Made by a program: the position numbers and the translations under genes | Part shown: positions 1 to 10,366 of the stretch, one piece after another | Layout of the letters: each line of letters opens with the position of its first letter | How positions within the stretch are numbered: position 1 is the stretch's first letter | Assembly (NCBI GenBank): GCA_037039685.1 | Contig: JAWNGF010000005.1 | Coordinates: 1,550,001-1,614,000, forward strand | Source: Ceratobasidium sp. AG-K | Lineage: Eukaryota > Basidiomycota > Agaricomycetes > Cantharellales > Ceratobasidiaceae | DNA length: 64,000 bases | Direction of reading: 5' to 3' | The notes under the pieces: model-generated | Seen by the model: only the letters and a program-made list of their open reading frames with translations | Database searches by the model: none | Told to the model about the DNA's origin: nothing

Positions 1-719
1 GCTACTTTGTCAGGTTGGGCAACCAGTACAGCTTGGGACAAGAACAAATTAGAGAAGCACTAGCCAATTTCAAATCAGACAACAGGTCTGCTACACATTG
101 GGCTCAGGTCCCACTACGGTCCATGAACAATGGAGTTCCAGACCCAAACCTAGGATTGTGGGAAACATTCAAATCACACTTCATGGAGCAATTTAGCAAC
201 CCTAACAAGAAGGCCAAGGCGGAGGCCAATATCCAAAAAAGCAAGCAAACCAACTCAGTAGCAAACTATGTGACAGAATTCTGATTCCACATGGTAGATG
301 TGAATTGGGGGGAAGAAGCCCTTATTAACCAATTCAAGGAAGGACTCAAGCCGGAAATCAAAACAGAATTGGCACAATTTGAACTTTCCCTTATCAACAA
401 AGATGGAACTGAAAGGCACCTTAACCTCAACCAATGGATCACGCTTGCAATCTCCATTGACCAGAAATTGCAACAGATCAAGGCATCCACTGGAAAGAAA
501 ACACCCCAAGCAACCACCACCGGCCAAGCCTCTACAAAACGGCTTCCAGACAAAGTATACAAGGCAAGAATAGCATCAAACCAATGTCTGAAGTGGAGTC
601 AAGAAGGTCACCGTTTGCTCAAATACTTGTCCAAGGAATGGATAACAACTGAGCCCAGCATAAAGGGAAGAGAAGCTACAATCATAGAAGATTTGGGAAA
701 AGAAGGGGTCTCCCTCTAA
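1..719 (+). pseudogene. Gag polyprotein of element A, C-terminal part, interrupted
   Basis: The frame opens at the window edge and matches the retrotransposon gag domain of element B (motifs REALANFKS, FMEQFSNPNKKAKAE, INQFKEGLKPE). An in-frame TGA at 282-284 stands where element B has CGA, so one C-to-T change explains the stop. The zinc knuckle near 590-640 is degenerate: the second Cys is Trp and the last Cys is Tyr. Gag ends at 719 with TAA and the next frame opens in the -1 register, the usual gag-pol relation for this family. The protein would package element RNA in cytoplasmic particles; this copy cannot do so unaided. Confidence 0.85.
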
Positions 720-721
720 CT

Positions 722-3700
722 GTGTGTGGAGAGACCAAAGAACCGGCAATGGAAACAATGTACTTTAGAGCAACAAACAAATCAACAATTGTTTACACAA
801 GCATTGCCAGAATCACAGAACCAGTCCCTACTCTCATTGGTTCAGGAGCTTCTAAGAACTTTATGGACATCTCTTGGGCCCGCTCCAACAACATTCCTCT
901 CATTGAGCTTCCCTCTCCTTGGAAAGTAATTGGCATCCAGGGGAAAGAACTCTTGCACCAAATACGCTTCAAAGCCAAGCTTGTACTGGACGTAGCAGGA
1001 AAAACCTTCAAACAAATCTTTTTTGCTATGCCTACTGGAGAAACCAAGCTCATTTTAGGACTTGAATGGTTAGAAGAAGCTAACCCCAACATTGACTGGA
1101 AAATGAAACACATATCATGGCAACCAGAACCCATACAGGCAAGGACAGCCTCAATAGACGACCTACCAGAAGAATTCAAAGAATTTGCCAACGTATTTAG
1201 TGAAGAAAAGTTCAAGAGAATTCCGGATCATTGCCCTTACAACTGCGCCATCGACTTCAAGGAAGGGGCCAAACTTCCAAAACCGGCCAGGCCTATCCCA
1301 CTCTCACCAGCCGAATCCATTGCACTAATGGAATACCTGGATGAGGAAATCTCCGCCAGAAAAATCCGACCTAGCATATCCCCCATTGCATCACCTTGTT
1401 TCTTTGTCAAAAAACCTGTTGACCCAAAGAATCCAGAAGCAGTAAGACAATTACAACTTGTTCAAGACCTCAGAGGAGTGAACGCTATTACAAAGGACAA
1501 CAGGTTTCCACTGCCCTGAATGGAAGATCTTCTGGATAAAATCAAGGACGCAAAAGTTTTCTCCAAGATTGATCTATGCATGGGTTTCAACAATATCAGA
1601 ATCAGGGAAGGGGACAAATGGGAAACGGCTTTCAGAACCAAGGAAGGCCTTTTTGAATACATTGTCATGCCCTTTGGACTAAAAAATGCACCTGCCATAT
1701 TCCAAAGATACATGAACCACATCTTCCACAACCTTATTGACGTATGTGTCATAGTATACATTGACAACATCCTAGTCTTCTCTAAAAACAGAAGCCAACA
1801 TACTATAGATGTCAGGAAGGTGCTGAAAATCTTACTTGATGAAAACCTGTTTGCAAAGCTCCCAAAATGCGAATTCTTTGTCACCAAACTTACATATACC
1901 GGACTTGGAATCAGTGATTCTGGTATCTCAATGGAGGAAGAGAAGGTCAAGGCAATAAAGGAATGGAAGGAACCAAAAACGGTCAAGCAGATTCAGGGGT
2001 TCCTAGGATTTGCAAACTTCTACCAAAGATTTGTACCAAATTTTAGCTGTTCAGCAAAACTCTTGACAACCCTGACAAGAAAGGATAACAAATGGAAATG
2101 GGAAAAGGATCAACAGGAGGCCTTTGACGCCCTGAAAACAGAAATTAGCAAGGAGCCCACACTACGCCATCCTGCCCCTGAGAAACCCTTTTTCCTGGAA
2201 ACAGATGCAAGCGGAGTAGCAATGGGGGCAATTCTATCTCAAAGGCAGGACGATGGCTACCTCCACCCTATAGCATTCCTGTCAAAATCCTTCAATGAGG
2301 CCCAGCTCAGCTACAATGTCCATGATAAGGAACTTATGGCAATCATAGAATCATTGACACATTGGAGGTTATACCTTGAGGGAACAAAGGATCCGATCAC
2401 TATCTACACCAATCACAGGAACCTACAGTTCTGGAAGGAAGCAAGAACATTCAACCATTGACATGCAAGATGGCATCAACTACTGGCTTCCTACAACTTT
2501 GATATCATATACCGTCCTGGAATCCTTTTGTCTAAACCGGACCTGTTGTCAAGACAATCTGACCATGAGGATATTCCCACACCAGAACAAATCATGATAT
2601 CCACTGAAAAATTCAAAGGATTTATGGGGCAGATGGACACAGACATTATGGCAACTATCAGGGAATCACAGGAAACTGATGAAGGACTGGCAAAAATCAA
2701 GGAAATCTGCAAATCAAGGGAAATGTTACCAAGAACCCTGCAACATAGTGCCAAGGATTACAACTTCAAGGAAGGACTAATATGGTACAAAGGGAAGATT
2801 TACGTCCTGGAAGATAAGGAAGCCAGACTGTCCATCATGCAACTACACCACAACTCAAGGATTGCAGGGCATCAAGGACAAGCCAGGACATTGGAACTAA
2901 TATCAAGAAGATACTTCTGGCCAGGGATGAAGCAGAGTGTAAACCAATACGTGGAATCCTGTGAAACCTGCCAACAAACAAGGGGATCAAAGTCAATAGT
3001 TCTGATCAAACCTCTAGAAATTCCAAAAGGTCCCTGGGAAGACATAGCATTTGACTTTGTAGTAAAATTGCCAAAGTCCAGAGGGTCAGACAGCATCATG
3101 GTAGTAGTGGACCGGTTCTCAAGAATGGCGCATTTCATACCCTGCAAGGAATCTCACACGGCAAGTGAGCTGGCAAATCTTTTTGTCACAAATGTTTGGA
3201 AACTACACGGCTTTCCAAAAAGCACAATCTCAGACCAAGGGACTACTTTCAATTCTAAACTCATGAAAGCCATTTACAAGAGAATTGGAACTAGCCCAAG
3301 TTTCAGCACTGCCTACCACCACCAGACAGATGGATTGACAGAGAGAATCAACCAATGGATGGAAGCCTGGCTACAATCCTTTGTCAACTACCAGCAAGAT
3401 GATTGGGCAGACTTGTTAGCAATTGCAGAATTCAGTTATAATCTGCAGAAGCACTGTATAACAGGTAGTTCCCCTTTTGCAATAGTCTACGGCAGGGAAC
3501 CACTCTGGAACATCTCATCAGAAGAAACAACGGTTCCTGAAGCAAACACCATTACGGAAAAATGGCGTAGCATCCACGACAAAGCAATTGCATCAATGGA
3601 AAACCAAAGGCTCCTGGAGGAAGAACCACAGAATGAATACAAGGAAGGAGATCTAGTATGGCTGTTGGGAAGAAACATCCAAACAAAAAGACCCTCAAAG

Positions 3701-4414
3701 AAACTGGATAACAAGAAACATGGACCATTTGTTGTGAAGCAGAAGATAGGATCACACGCTTATGAGCTCAGTTTGCCAGCAACAATGAAGGTGCACCCTG
3801 TTTTCCACATTGACTTGCTCAGCCATTACATAGAAGACACGGAGTTCAAGCATAACCAACCCCAACCACTGCCTATCATTACTGAAGAAGGAGAAGAAGA
3901 ATATGAAGTAGAAAGGATTTTGGACTGGAAGGAGACAAAGGATGGTGTTTTTTACAGGGTCAGATGGAAGGGATACGGAGACAAAGAAGATACAGAACAG
4001 AAGGCGGAAGATTTTGGACATCTATCCAAGATCATCTAGGACTTTCTATGTCAACACCCCAAAGCTCCCACACCATCTAACTACGTTCCAGGAAAGATAA
4101 AAGGCAGAGGGGGTGCAGTTGGTAGCATTATCTGCAAAACCTGCAACTACTCCAAACTACACCCCACACTCAACTTGCTAAATCTTTTTTGCTCTCCACA
4201 ATGCCTGCCGTTACCCGCTCCACCATCGCCAACAACCTCACCCGCGTCCTTGACAGACCAGCATTTGCTACAGCAAGAATCCTTGACGCTGGGGCTGCTC
4301 TCTACGTCTTCAGAAGGTCCCAGCAAAGCTTGGGAAGAATGCATTTCAGGGCATCAGACAACATCCTACACTCAGACCTGGGAGAATTCCAGTGGGTTGG
4401 AAACAAATGGCTGA
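722..4414 (+). pseudogene. Pol polyprotein of element A (PR-RT-RH-IN-chromodomain), broken
   Basis: Domains in order: retropepsin-like protease near 815-870, RT near 1300-2000, RNase H near 2190-2450 (ETDASG), zinc-binding HHCC and DDE integrase near 2850-3380 (TAYHHQTDG), and a chromodomain near 3890-4040 (EVERILDW, VRWKGYG). Frame breaks are a TGA at 1517-1519, a TGA at 2459-2461 and a TAG at 4037-4039, the last most simply a CAG-to-TAG change. The protease triad reads GSG instead of DSG, and the RT box reads YIDN instead of YIDD, so both activities should be dead. Past the TAG the same frame stays open to 4414 and overlaps the third ORF. Family assignment is secure; the C-terminal limit is uncertain. 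Confidence 0.85.
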
Positions 4415-4653
4415 TATGCATGCAACTCCTATGATGGGACATCTTTGTTTGTCAAGGATGCGCCGCATTCCAGGTCTTGGAGGCTGTCCTCCTTTCCACC
4501 CACATGCTTGGGGTTGTTGAGTGGGGGCAAGAAGGGGCATACTCAAGTGAATGGGTACCAGGGTACAATGGGAGACCACCAACACTACGACCCAGGTGGA
4601 ATGACGCTTGGGACGCCAACTACAAGAAAGACCTGAGCAATTGGAGGATGGAG
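4201..4653 (+). pseudogene. Third ORF (ORF3) of element A, overlapping pol, truncated
   Basis: From ATG at 4201 a frame runs to 4434, meets a TGA at 4432-4434, and continues open in the same register into the inverted LTR that starts at 4654. It begins MPAVTRSTIANN and is rich in Trp toward its end. It lies in the -1 frame relative to pol and overlaps the extended pol frame by about 214 nt, the same relation as ORF3 of element E at 20182. I do not recognise a domain. The TGA follows CTA and precedes TGG, so a CGA-to-TGA change would explain it. The C-terminal half is cut off by the LTR junction. Whether it was ever translated is inference from the conserved position. Confidence 0.5.
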
Positions 4654-5098
4654 TGTCATAAGCTTCTTCTTAGTGGCTATGAGACAAGCTTGCAAGGGAG
4701 AGTGGATGGCACTAAGACCTAAGTGACCTCTTGAACCACAACACACTTAAGTGTCTGTAGGCTCTAAAGGGTAGGGGTGGTTCTAAGTGTCACTCAAAAG
4801 GGATGTTTTGACAAGACAAAACAAGCTGGGGTTACCAGGCTTGTTGGTCCTCTATATATATTCACAAGGCGGCCGAGTCATACAAAGCACAGCCACACAA
4901 GTCAAGCAAGTCTACCAATCAGGAGTGTCCAAGTGAGTCATGCTGTATGAACAGACGTGACTTGTACAAAGCACAGCCACATTACACAATGTAACAGAAT
5001 AACCACAAGAAGGTGGCAACACAGCAAACGGAAACGGAAATGTAACACAAAGAGAAAGACAGGCAGGCAAGTCCAATGGAGTGAGCTAGCTCATGACA
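4654..5098 (-). repeat. LTR of the A/B family, inverted, no element attached
   Basis: This 445-bp segment is the reverse complement of the element B LTR: it opens with TGTCATAAGCTTCTTCTT on the plus strand and ends CTAGCTCATGACA. It contains the same TATA-like stretch and the AGCTTGTTTTGTC start region in reverse. The flanking 5-mers, TGGAG and GCTTT, do not match, so it is not a simple solo LTR. It joins the truncated ORF3 of element A on the left to the truncated RNase H of element C on the right. Confidence 0.85.
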
Positions 5099-6755
5099 GC
5101 TTTGATGATTGCCAAGAGTTCCTTGTCAAAAATGTTGTAGTTACGTTCTGCTGGGGATAGGCTTTTGGACATAAATGCGACAGGGTGGAGTTTGTTGTCA
5201 GGGCCATATTGGTTAAGGACTGCTCCTGTAGCTTTGTCTAATGCATCACATTTGATGATGAACCCTTTGTCTTGGTCAGGTTGTAGAAGGATAGGTGCCT
5301 TGATGAATTCCTTGATTAGTCCCTGGAAGGCAAGTTCCACTTCTGTTCCCCATTCCCATTGTTAGGTTTTCATTGTCAAATCATACAGGGGTTGTACTAT
5401 ATGGGTATAATTTCGGATAAACCGCTGGTAGAAGTTTGCAAATCCCAGGAATGTCTGTACATCCATAACATTCTTGGGCGTGGGCCACTTTTTGATTGCA
5501 GCAATCTTCTCCTCTTGCATCTCAACCAGCTCTCCCAATATGACTAGTCCTAGGTAGTCAACCCTAGAGACATGAAAAGAGCACTTTTTGAGGGAGCAAT
5601 AGAGGCCCAGGCGTTGTAGGCATTGCAGGACCTCCTTCACATGCATGGGATGTTCTTTGGGATTTTTGGAAAAGATTAAAATATTGTCAATGTAGATTTC
5701 CACATACACCCCTTTGATGTCCCTCAACTTGGTGTCCATCATATTCTGGAAAGTGGCCGGTGCATTAGTGAGACCAAAAGGCATGACTTTTGTGTCAAAT
5801 AGTCCATATTTGGTTCTGAACACTGTTTTATGAACGTCCTTGTCCACTACCCTAACCAGGTTGTACCCAGACTTCAGATTAAGTTTGGTGAAGATCTTGG
5901 CTCCTTTGACACGTTCAACAAGATCATCTGTCCTAGGCAGTGGGTAGCGGTTTTTTTTGGTTTGACTGTTGAGTTATTGGTAATCCATGCACAATCTTGG
6001 GGGTTGGGGAATGCCTTCTATGTCATGCCGTTTAACAAACATTACTGGTGATGCCCATTGGGATGTGGAAGGAGTGATAAATCCTTTATTCAAATTTTTG
6101 TCAATCCATTTTTTCAAGATTTGATCTTCTTCCTTTGTGAGGGAATATACCATGCCAATTTTGGGTTTTGCACCAGGTTCTAATTCAATTTTGAGGTCGT
6201 ATGGTTGATGTGGCAGTAGTTTGTCCACTTCTTTGGAAACAAAAACATCCTTGAATTCCATGTATTTGTTGGGAAGCTGCCCAACTACCCCCCCTTCTAC
6301 GGCATTACAGTCCTCATATAGGCATTCTGTCTTGCAGTAATCTGAATCAAATTCCAACATCCCTTCTGCCCAATCAATTTTTGGGTTATGTTTTTTTAGC
6401 CAGGGGATACCAAGGACCACTGTGTGTTGTCCCAATGGTACAATATTGCAAGTAATTTCTTCTACATGATTGTTCATAATGATTTTGAAGGTGCATTCCC
6501 TGTCAATTAAACCATTTGCTATTGGTTGTCCATCTATCACTTGGACCCTTCTTGCTGTCTTTTTTTTTTTTTTGTTCGGATTTTTTGTTTTTTTGTGTAT
6601 TTGGAGTTAATGAAGTTTCCCAATGCCCCTGAGTCAATCATGGCTATGGTAATAAGTTTATTCAGGCTTTCAATTGTGATGGGAACGCAAAGCTGGTCCG
6701 CATATTTGGTGGCACAAAGATATATTTTGTTCACAGACTGCTTCCAATTTCCCAA
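5099..6755 (-). pseudogene. Pol of element C (protease, RT, start of RNase H), broken
   Basis: The minus strand encodes a retropepsin-like protease with an intact DSGA motif near 6615-6640, the motif VLGIPWLKKHNP near 6400, and RT blocks (VMPFGLTNAPATF near 5770, FLGFANFYQRF near 5430). The RT active site reads YIDN, losing the second Asp. Breaks: a frame disturbance near 6540-6570 beside a run of T on the plus strand, a stop near 5974, and a stop near 5362 between RT and RNase H. RNase H ends at LLAIIKA where the LTR at 4654-5098 begins. This copy cannot make an active enzyme. Confidence 0.8.
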
Positions 6756-6799
6756 GACTACACAATCTAATTACAACTTTATAGTGCCTGATGCTCCCC

Positions 6800-8420
6800 T
6801 CAGTTGCTGCCTTTTCCCAATTTCAAATCACTGGTGTTGACTTCTTCCAGGGCTGCTATTTGCGTTTGACAATCTTTAGCAATATGCCCCTTTTTTTGGC
6901 AGCAATAACAGGTGGTTTTGTTTGTGACTGCTGCTACTTCCACCCTAGCCTGGCAAACATCTGGTTTGATGAAGCTAAAGGGAGTTTCCGTTGTTGTTCC
7001 ATCAGCCCATTTGACCTTGGGGGTAAGGAAACTGCGTTTGTTCTTGCTAATTGACTCAATTGTGCCCTTCTTGCTGCCCTGGGGAGCCACCATGTAGATC
7101 ACCTCTCCCTTCTGGTATCTATGTGCTGTTGTGCTTGTGGTTACCTGCTCCTGGGTGCCACTTGTAGTTGCCCTCTCTGGGACATTGGTTCCCTTTTTCT
7201 CCATGTTCCTTGCAATGAGGGCGACATCAATTTCCTGGGTCCTAGTAAACAGTTCCTGTAGTAGTGTTGCATGGTGACAATTATAGGCCTGGGAGGTTAG
7301 CATATCCTTGATGTTGTCCTTGAGTCCCACATAGAAGTTGTCTTTCAGGGTCTGCTCATTGTAGTCTAGCGGTGCCAACAGAATTCTGAATTGGGTGAGG
7401 TATTTGACCACTGTTTTGGTCTGGAAAAGTGCCTTTTACTTCTGTCTGTAGACCTCTACTTGCTCTATTTTGCAAAAGGCTAATTCCCACTCCTGTTGAA
7501 AGATATCTAGATTCGTAAAAATGGCTTGGGGTACACCTGCAATGTGTAGGTCTTGGAAAGGGCAAATCCAGTCAATAGCAGGGCCGCGTAGGTACAAAAT
7601 GATAAGACGGATCTTCTTCTCATCCAAGGCAGTGGCGTAGTGGGAGTTGGCAATGTCATTTGCGCAGGAGTAAGTAAAATCCCTGGCCTTGGCTCCTTGC
7701 TTGCCCTGGAATTCAGTTGGTTTGGCTGCTGCTGATTTTTCCATTCTTCCACTCCCAAAGATCAAAGATGTTGGGGGTGTTGTTACTCCAGACAGGGGTG
7801 GTGCAAATTGCATCATAGAGCCCCTTAGTCCTTGGGTTGCTGTTCCTCCTCATAGCAACAACCCTAGTTGACTGGTTGTTAGGGTGTTGGTCTGAGCCGC
7901 AGTTGTTCCACTTCCTCCTGTTGATCTTCCACTTGATACAATTCCTTGTGCCCAAACTGCATCCCTTGTTATTCTATGTTGGTCTGTCATTTTGTGGTAT
8001 AGTTTGCCATTCTGATCCGCAATTTCCATCAGTTGGTTGATGCAGATATTTCCATCATCCCTATTATGTAGGATCCATTGTTTGACATGTTCCAACCTCC
8101 CTGCCATGGGACTATGGCACAACAATAATTCTCTGAGAATGAAAAGGACCTTCTTTTTGAAAATTGCCTTCACGGGTTTCCCACCAGGAGTTGCCCTTGT
8201 ATTCCCTAATGGCAGGAGACAGTGGTCTGGATTCTGCATCAAAGGTTTTGTAGGGGGCTGGTTGGGAACAAATGGTTGTATCCCCCACTGATCCTTCATT
8301 GTCACCTTCTTTCTTTGATGGGGGAGGTTCTGAGAAGCAAGTTTGATGGAGGGGGGTTTCTGGTGGAGGTATTGCAATGGGGCTTTTGCCTTTAGAGAAG
8401 GATGGCATCATGGAAGACAT
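6800..8420 (-). pseudogene. Gag of element C with CCHC zinc knuckle, broken
   Basis: One minus-strand register runs from about 8377 to 6800 with stops at 7850 and 7436. A second open frame covers 8112-8420, so the N-terminus probably also carries a frameshift. The central part (ATALDEKKIRLIILYLRGPA, VKYLTQFRILLAPLDYNEQT) matches the retrotransposon gag domain, and the C-terminal part has a canonical CCHC knuckle, CYCCQKKGHIAKDC, near 6865-6920. The stop at 7436 (TAA after QK) and the one at 7850 (TGA after LLL) separate pieces that are otherwise collinear with element D gag. Confidence 0.75.
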
Positions 8421-8856
8421 TGTTGCTTGGTAAGAATCTGCTCAATTTGCGTGGCTTCTGCTGGACATCTACAAAATGCGCTTCCTGGTGCGCTTTGACC
8501 AAAATTGACTAGTAACATTGTTATAGAAAATATATCCCCTGGGTAGAGATGGAATGTATAGGGGGAACCTAGTTGATGGTAGGTTCAGTGCAATGGTCTC
8601 AGAGGTCCTTGTTCCAATAGAATATGTGAACAATGCTTCCTGATTAGGTGGCCATGGTTCAGTGATATCAGAGGATAGGGGACATTGTTGACAGGCTAAT
8701 GGGTGCAAGCTGCAGTGTGCCTCAATGTGTAAATGATGCAGGGGAGAGATGGGGTATTAGCTGACAATGGTGAGGGGTGTGCAAATGCTCAGAGGTGACC
8801 CAGTGATGAAGGACCTGGTTCCAACAGCGGCAAAGGCTGTATCCATGGCAAAGGCA

Positions 8857-8870
8857 ACAAGACTTGTTCT
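8857..8870 (-). promoter_or_regulatory. Self-priming primer-binding site of element C
   Basis: The minus-strand 14-mer AGAACAAGTCTTGT lies 2 nt inside the 5' LTR and is perfectly complementary to ACAAGACTTGTTCT, which the minus strand carries within the LTR at 9012-9025, downstream of the TATA box. This matches the Tf1-type arrangement in which the transcript's 5' end primes cDNA synthesis. Confidence 0.6.
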
Positions 8871-8872
8871 AG

Positions 8873-9318
8873 TGTCACAACCCTAGTTGAACCTTGTAGG
8901 CCAAGACTCCACAGGCAATGAGAATGGGGGTTGGGTCCGACGACAAAGGTCAAATGTATGGCTCCTAGGCCTAAGTGAGTCACGCAATGAGTGCTGGAGG
9001 AAAACAACAAGAGAACAAGTCTTGTGGAGGCAAGACTTGTGTTGCTGGTATATATACTTGCTACTGTGGCTTATGTACAATAGAAAGCAAGCAACAAGAG
9101 AAACCAAAAGGAGAGAAAGCAAGAGTCCAAGAGAAGAGAGGAAAGAACCAAGGAAACAATAAGTCCATGGAGACCAAGGGGACAAGGGAACAGGCCAGGC
9201 AGGTATGCCCTGCAATCATGGCTTACATAAAGGCAACTAAATGCGCCAAGACAAGAAGAACAAGACCAAACACAAGACCAACAAGACAACAAAGAAGGAA
9301 GAAGAAAAGGTCGTGACA
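8873..9318 (-). repeat. 5' LTR of element C
   Basis: On the minus strand the LTR opens TGTCACGACC at 9318 and ends GTGACA at 8873, giving TG...CA ends. It is similar along its length to the LTRs of element E, including a TATA-like TATATATAC stretch near 9045-9060. No matching second LTR is present because the element is truncated at 5098. Confidence 0.85.
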
Positions 9319-9453
9319 TCACCTCTTTGCACTCAAGTGCATGCTAGTGGAACTTGTTGGCTGTGGGATTAGCAGAGGGCTTTTTCATGTCCCAAAGCTA
9401 TACATTGTGCTATATATACCTTGTATTGGTACATGCAATTGTTTACATACCTT

Positions 9454-9880
9454 TCAATATTTCTCAATCAGGCTCTTGAGAGTTTGAGGGGCATGGAGGG
9501 TTTTGTTGTTGAAAGCCTTCACAACCTTCTCCTAGCCAGCATTGGTATAGGGCTTGAGGGCCAAAATCTTGCTCAGCAAGTTTTTGACTTTGTTGTCTGG
9601 GTAGTTGGAGTTGTTTGCTGCTACAGCAACAGCACAGGCAACAATTGCAGCTGGTGCAGGAGCTGGTGCACCATTGAGAGCTGGAAGGCTGATGGCTAGA
9701 GCAGCAAGTTCTGGGTCAATGGGAATGAATGGTGGCAGTGCAGGCACAGGTAGGCCTGGGTTCCCATTTGCAGCCTTGGACTTGTGCAGCTTAGATTGTC
9801 CTGCAAGGCAGATCAGCTTACCTGAAATGTGCATGTATGAGAGATCAACCTACCTTTTGTACTGGCTTGATGGCTTCTAC
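9454..9880 (-). pseudogene. Small Ala/Pro-rich host gene, first exon split by element B
   Basis: Removing element B and one TSD copy restores a short minus-strand gene. The ATG codon is at 15875-15877 on the far side of the element, exon 1 continues at 9880-9854, an intron fits 9853-9801 (GTAGG...TGCAG), and exon 2 runs from 9800 to a TGA at 9454-9456. The product would start MGRSHQASTKG and be about 125 residues, Ala/Pro-rich in the middle, ending KVVKAFNNKTLHAPQTLKS. A TAG at 9532-9534 interrupts exon 2 just before that tail and is most simply a TGG-to-TAG change. I do not recognise the family. Insertion falls two codons after the start, so expression is lost. The gene model is inferred from splice signals and frame. 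Confidence 0.45.
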
Positions 9881-10337
9881 TGTCGTGAGCCAGCTCACTC
9901 CATCGGACTCGCCTGTTGTCTTGCCCGCCTGTTTCCTTCTTTTCTGTTGTGTTTCCGTTTCCGTTTGCCGCGTTGCCACCTTCTTGTGGTTATTCTGTTA
10001 CATTGTGTAACGCGGCTGTGCTTTGTACGAGTCATGTCTGTTCATACAGCATGACTCACATGGACACTCCTGAATGGTTGACTGCGTTGACTCATGTGGC
10101 TGCGCCTTGTATGACTTGGCCACTTTGTGAATATATATAGAGGACCAACAAGCCTGGTAACCCCAGCTTGTTTTGTCTTGTCAAAACATCCCCTCTGAGT
10201 GACACTTAGAACCACCCCTACCCTCAAGAGCCTACAGACGCTTAAGTGTGTTGCGGTTCAAGAGGTGACTTAGGTCTTAGTGCCGTCCACTCTCCATCGC
10301 GGCTTGTCTCATAGCCACCAAGAAGAAGCTTACGACA
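9881..10337 (+). repeat. 5' LTR of element B
   Basis: TGTCGTGAGC...TTACGACA, 457 bp, with TG/CA ends. A TATA-like ATATATATAG at 10131-10140 precedes the putative R start AGCTTGTTTTGT (10165-10176) by about 34 nt. A second copy with eight transitions is at 15412-15868. Confidence 0.95.
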
Positions 10338-10339
10338 TT

Positions 10340-10351
10340 ACAAAACAAGCT
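10340..10351 (+). promoter_or_regulatory. Self-priming primer-binding site of element B
   Basis: ACAAAACAAGCT starts 3 nt after the LTR and is the exact reverse complement of LTR positions 10165-10176, just downstream of the TATA box. No run complementary to the usual tRNA 3' ends (TGG start) follows the LTR. Confidence 0.65.
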
Positions 10352-10366
10352 TAACAACACATAAAT

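Larger units (their letters stand above)
1..4653 (+). mobile_element. Ty3/gypsy chromodomain element A, partial and decayed
   Basis: Gag, protease, reverse transcriptase, RNase H, integrase and chromodomain follow in gypsy order on the plus strand, so this is a Ty3/gypsy (chromovirus-type) element. Its 5' LTR and gag start lie outside the window. Its 3' end stops at 4653, where an LTR of the same family begins in inverted orientation, so its own 3' LTR is missing. Protein-level similarity to element B at 9881-15868 is high throughout, and the two belong to one family. Reading frames are broken by in-frame stops at 282, 1517, 2459 and 4037, and catalytic residues are lost in protease and RT. 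CpG is scarce compared with element B, which fits an older copy. Confidence 0.9.
5099..9318 (-). mobile_element. Ty3/gypsy element C, 5' part with LTR, 3' truncated
   Basis: Reading the minus strand from 9318: a 446-bp 5' LTR, a leader to about 8421, gag, then protease, RT and the first part of RNase H, where the element stops at 5099. Integrase, ORF3 and the 3' LTR are absent. The LTR and leader match those of element E (16796-21080), so C and E are two copies of one family that retain largely complementary parts: C has gag, PR and RT, while E has the RT end, RH, integrase, chromodomain and ORF3. CpG is almost absent from the internal region. Confidence 0.85.
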
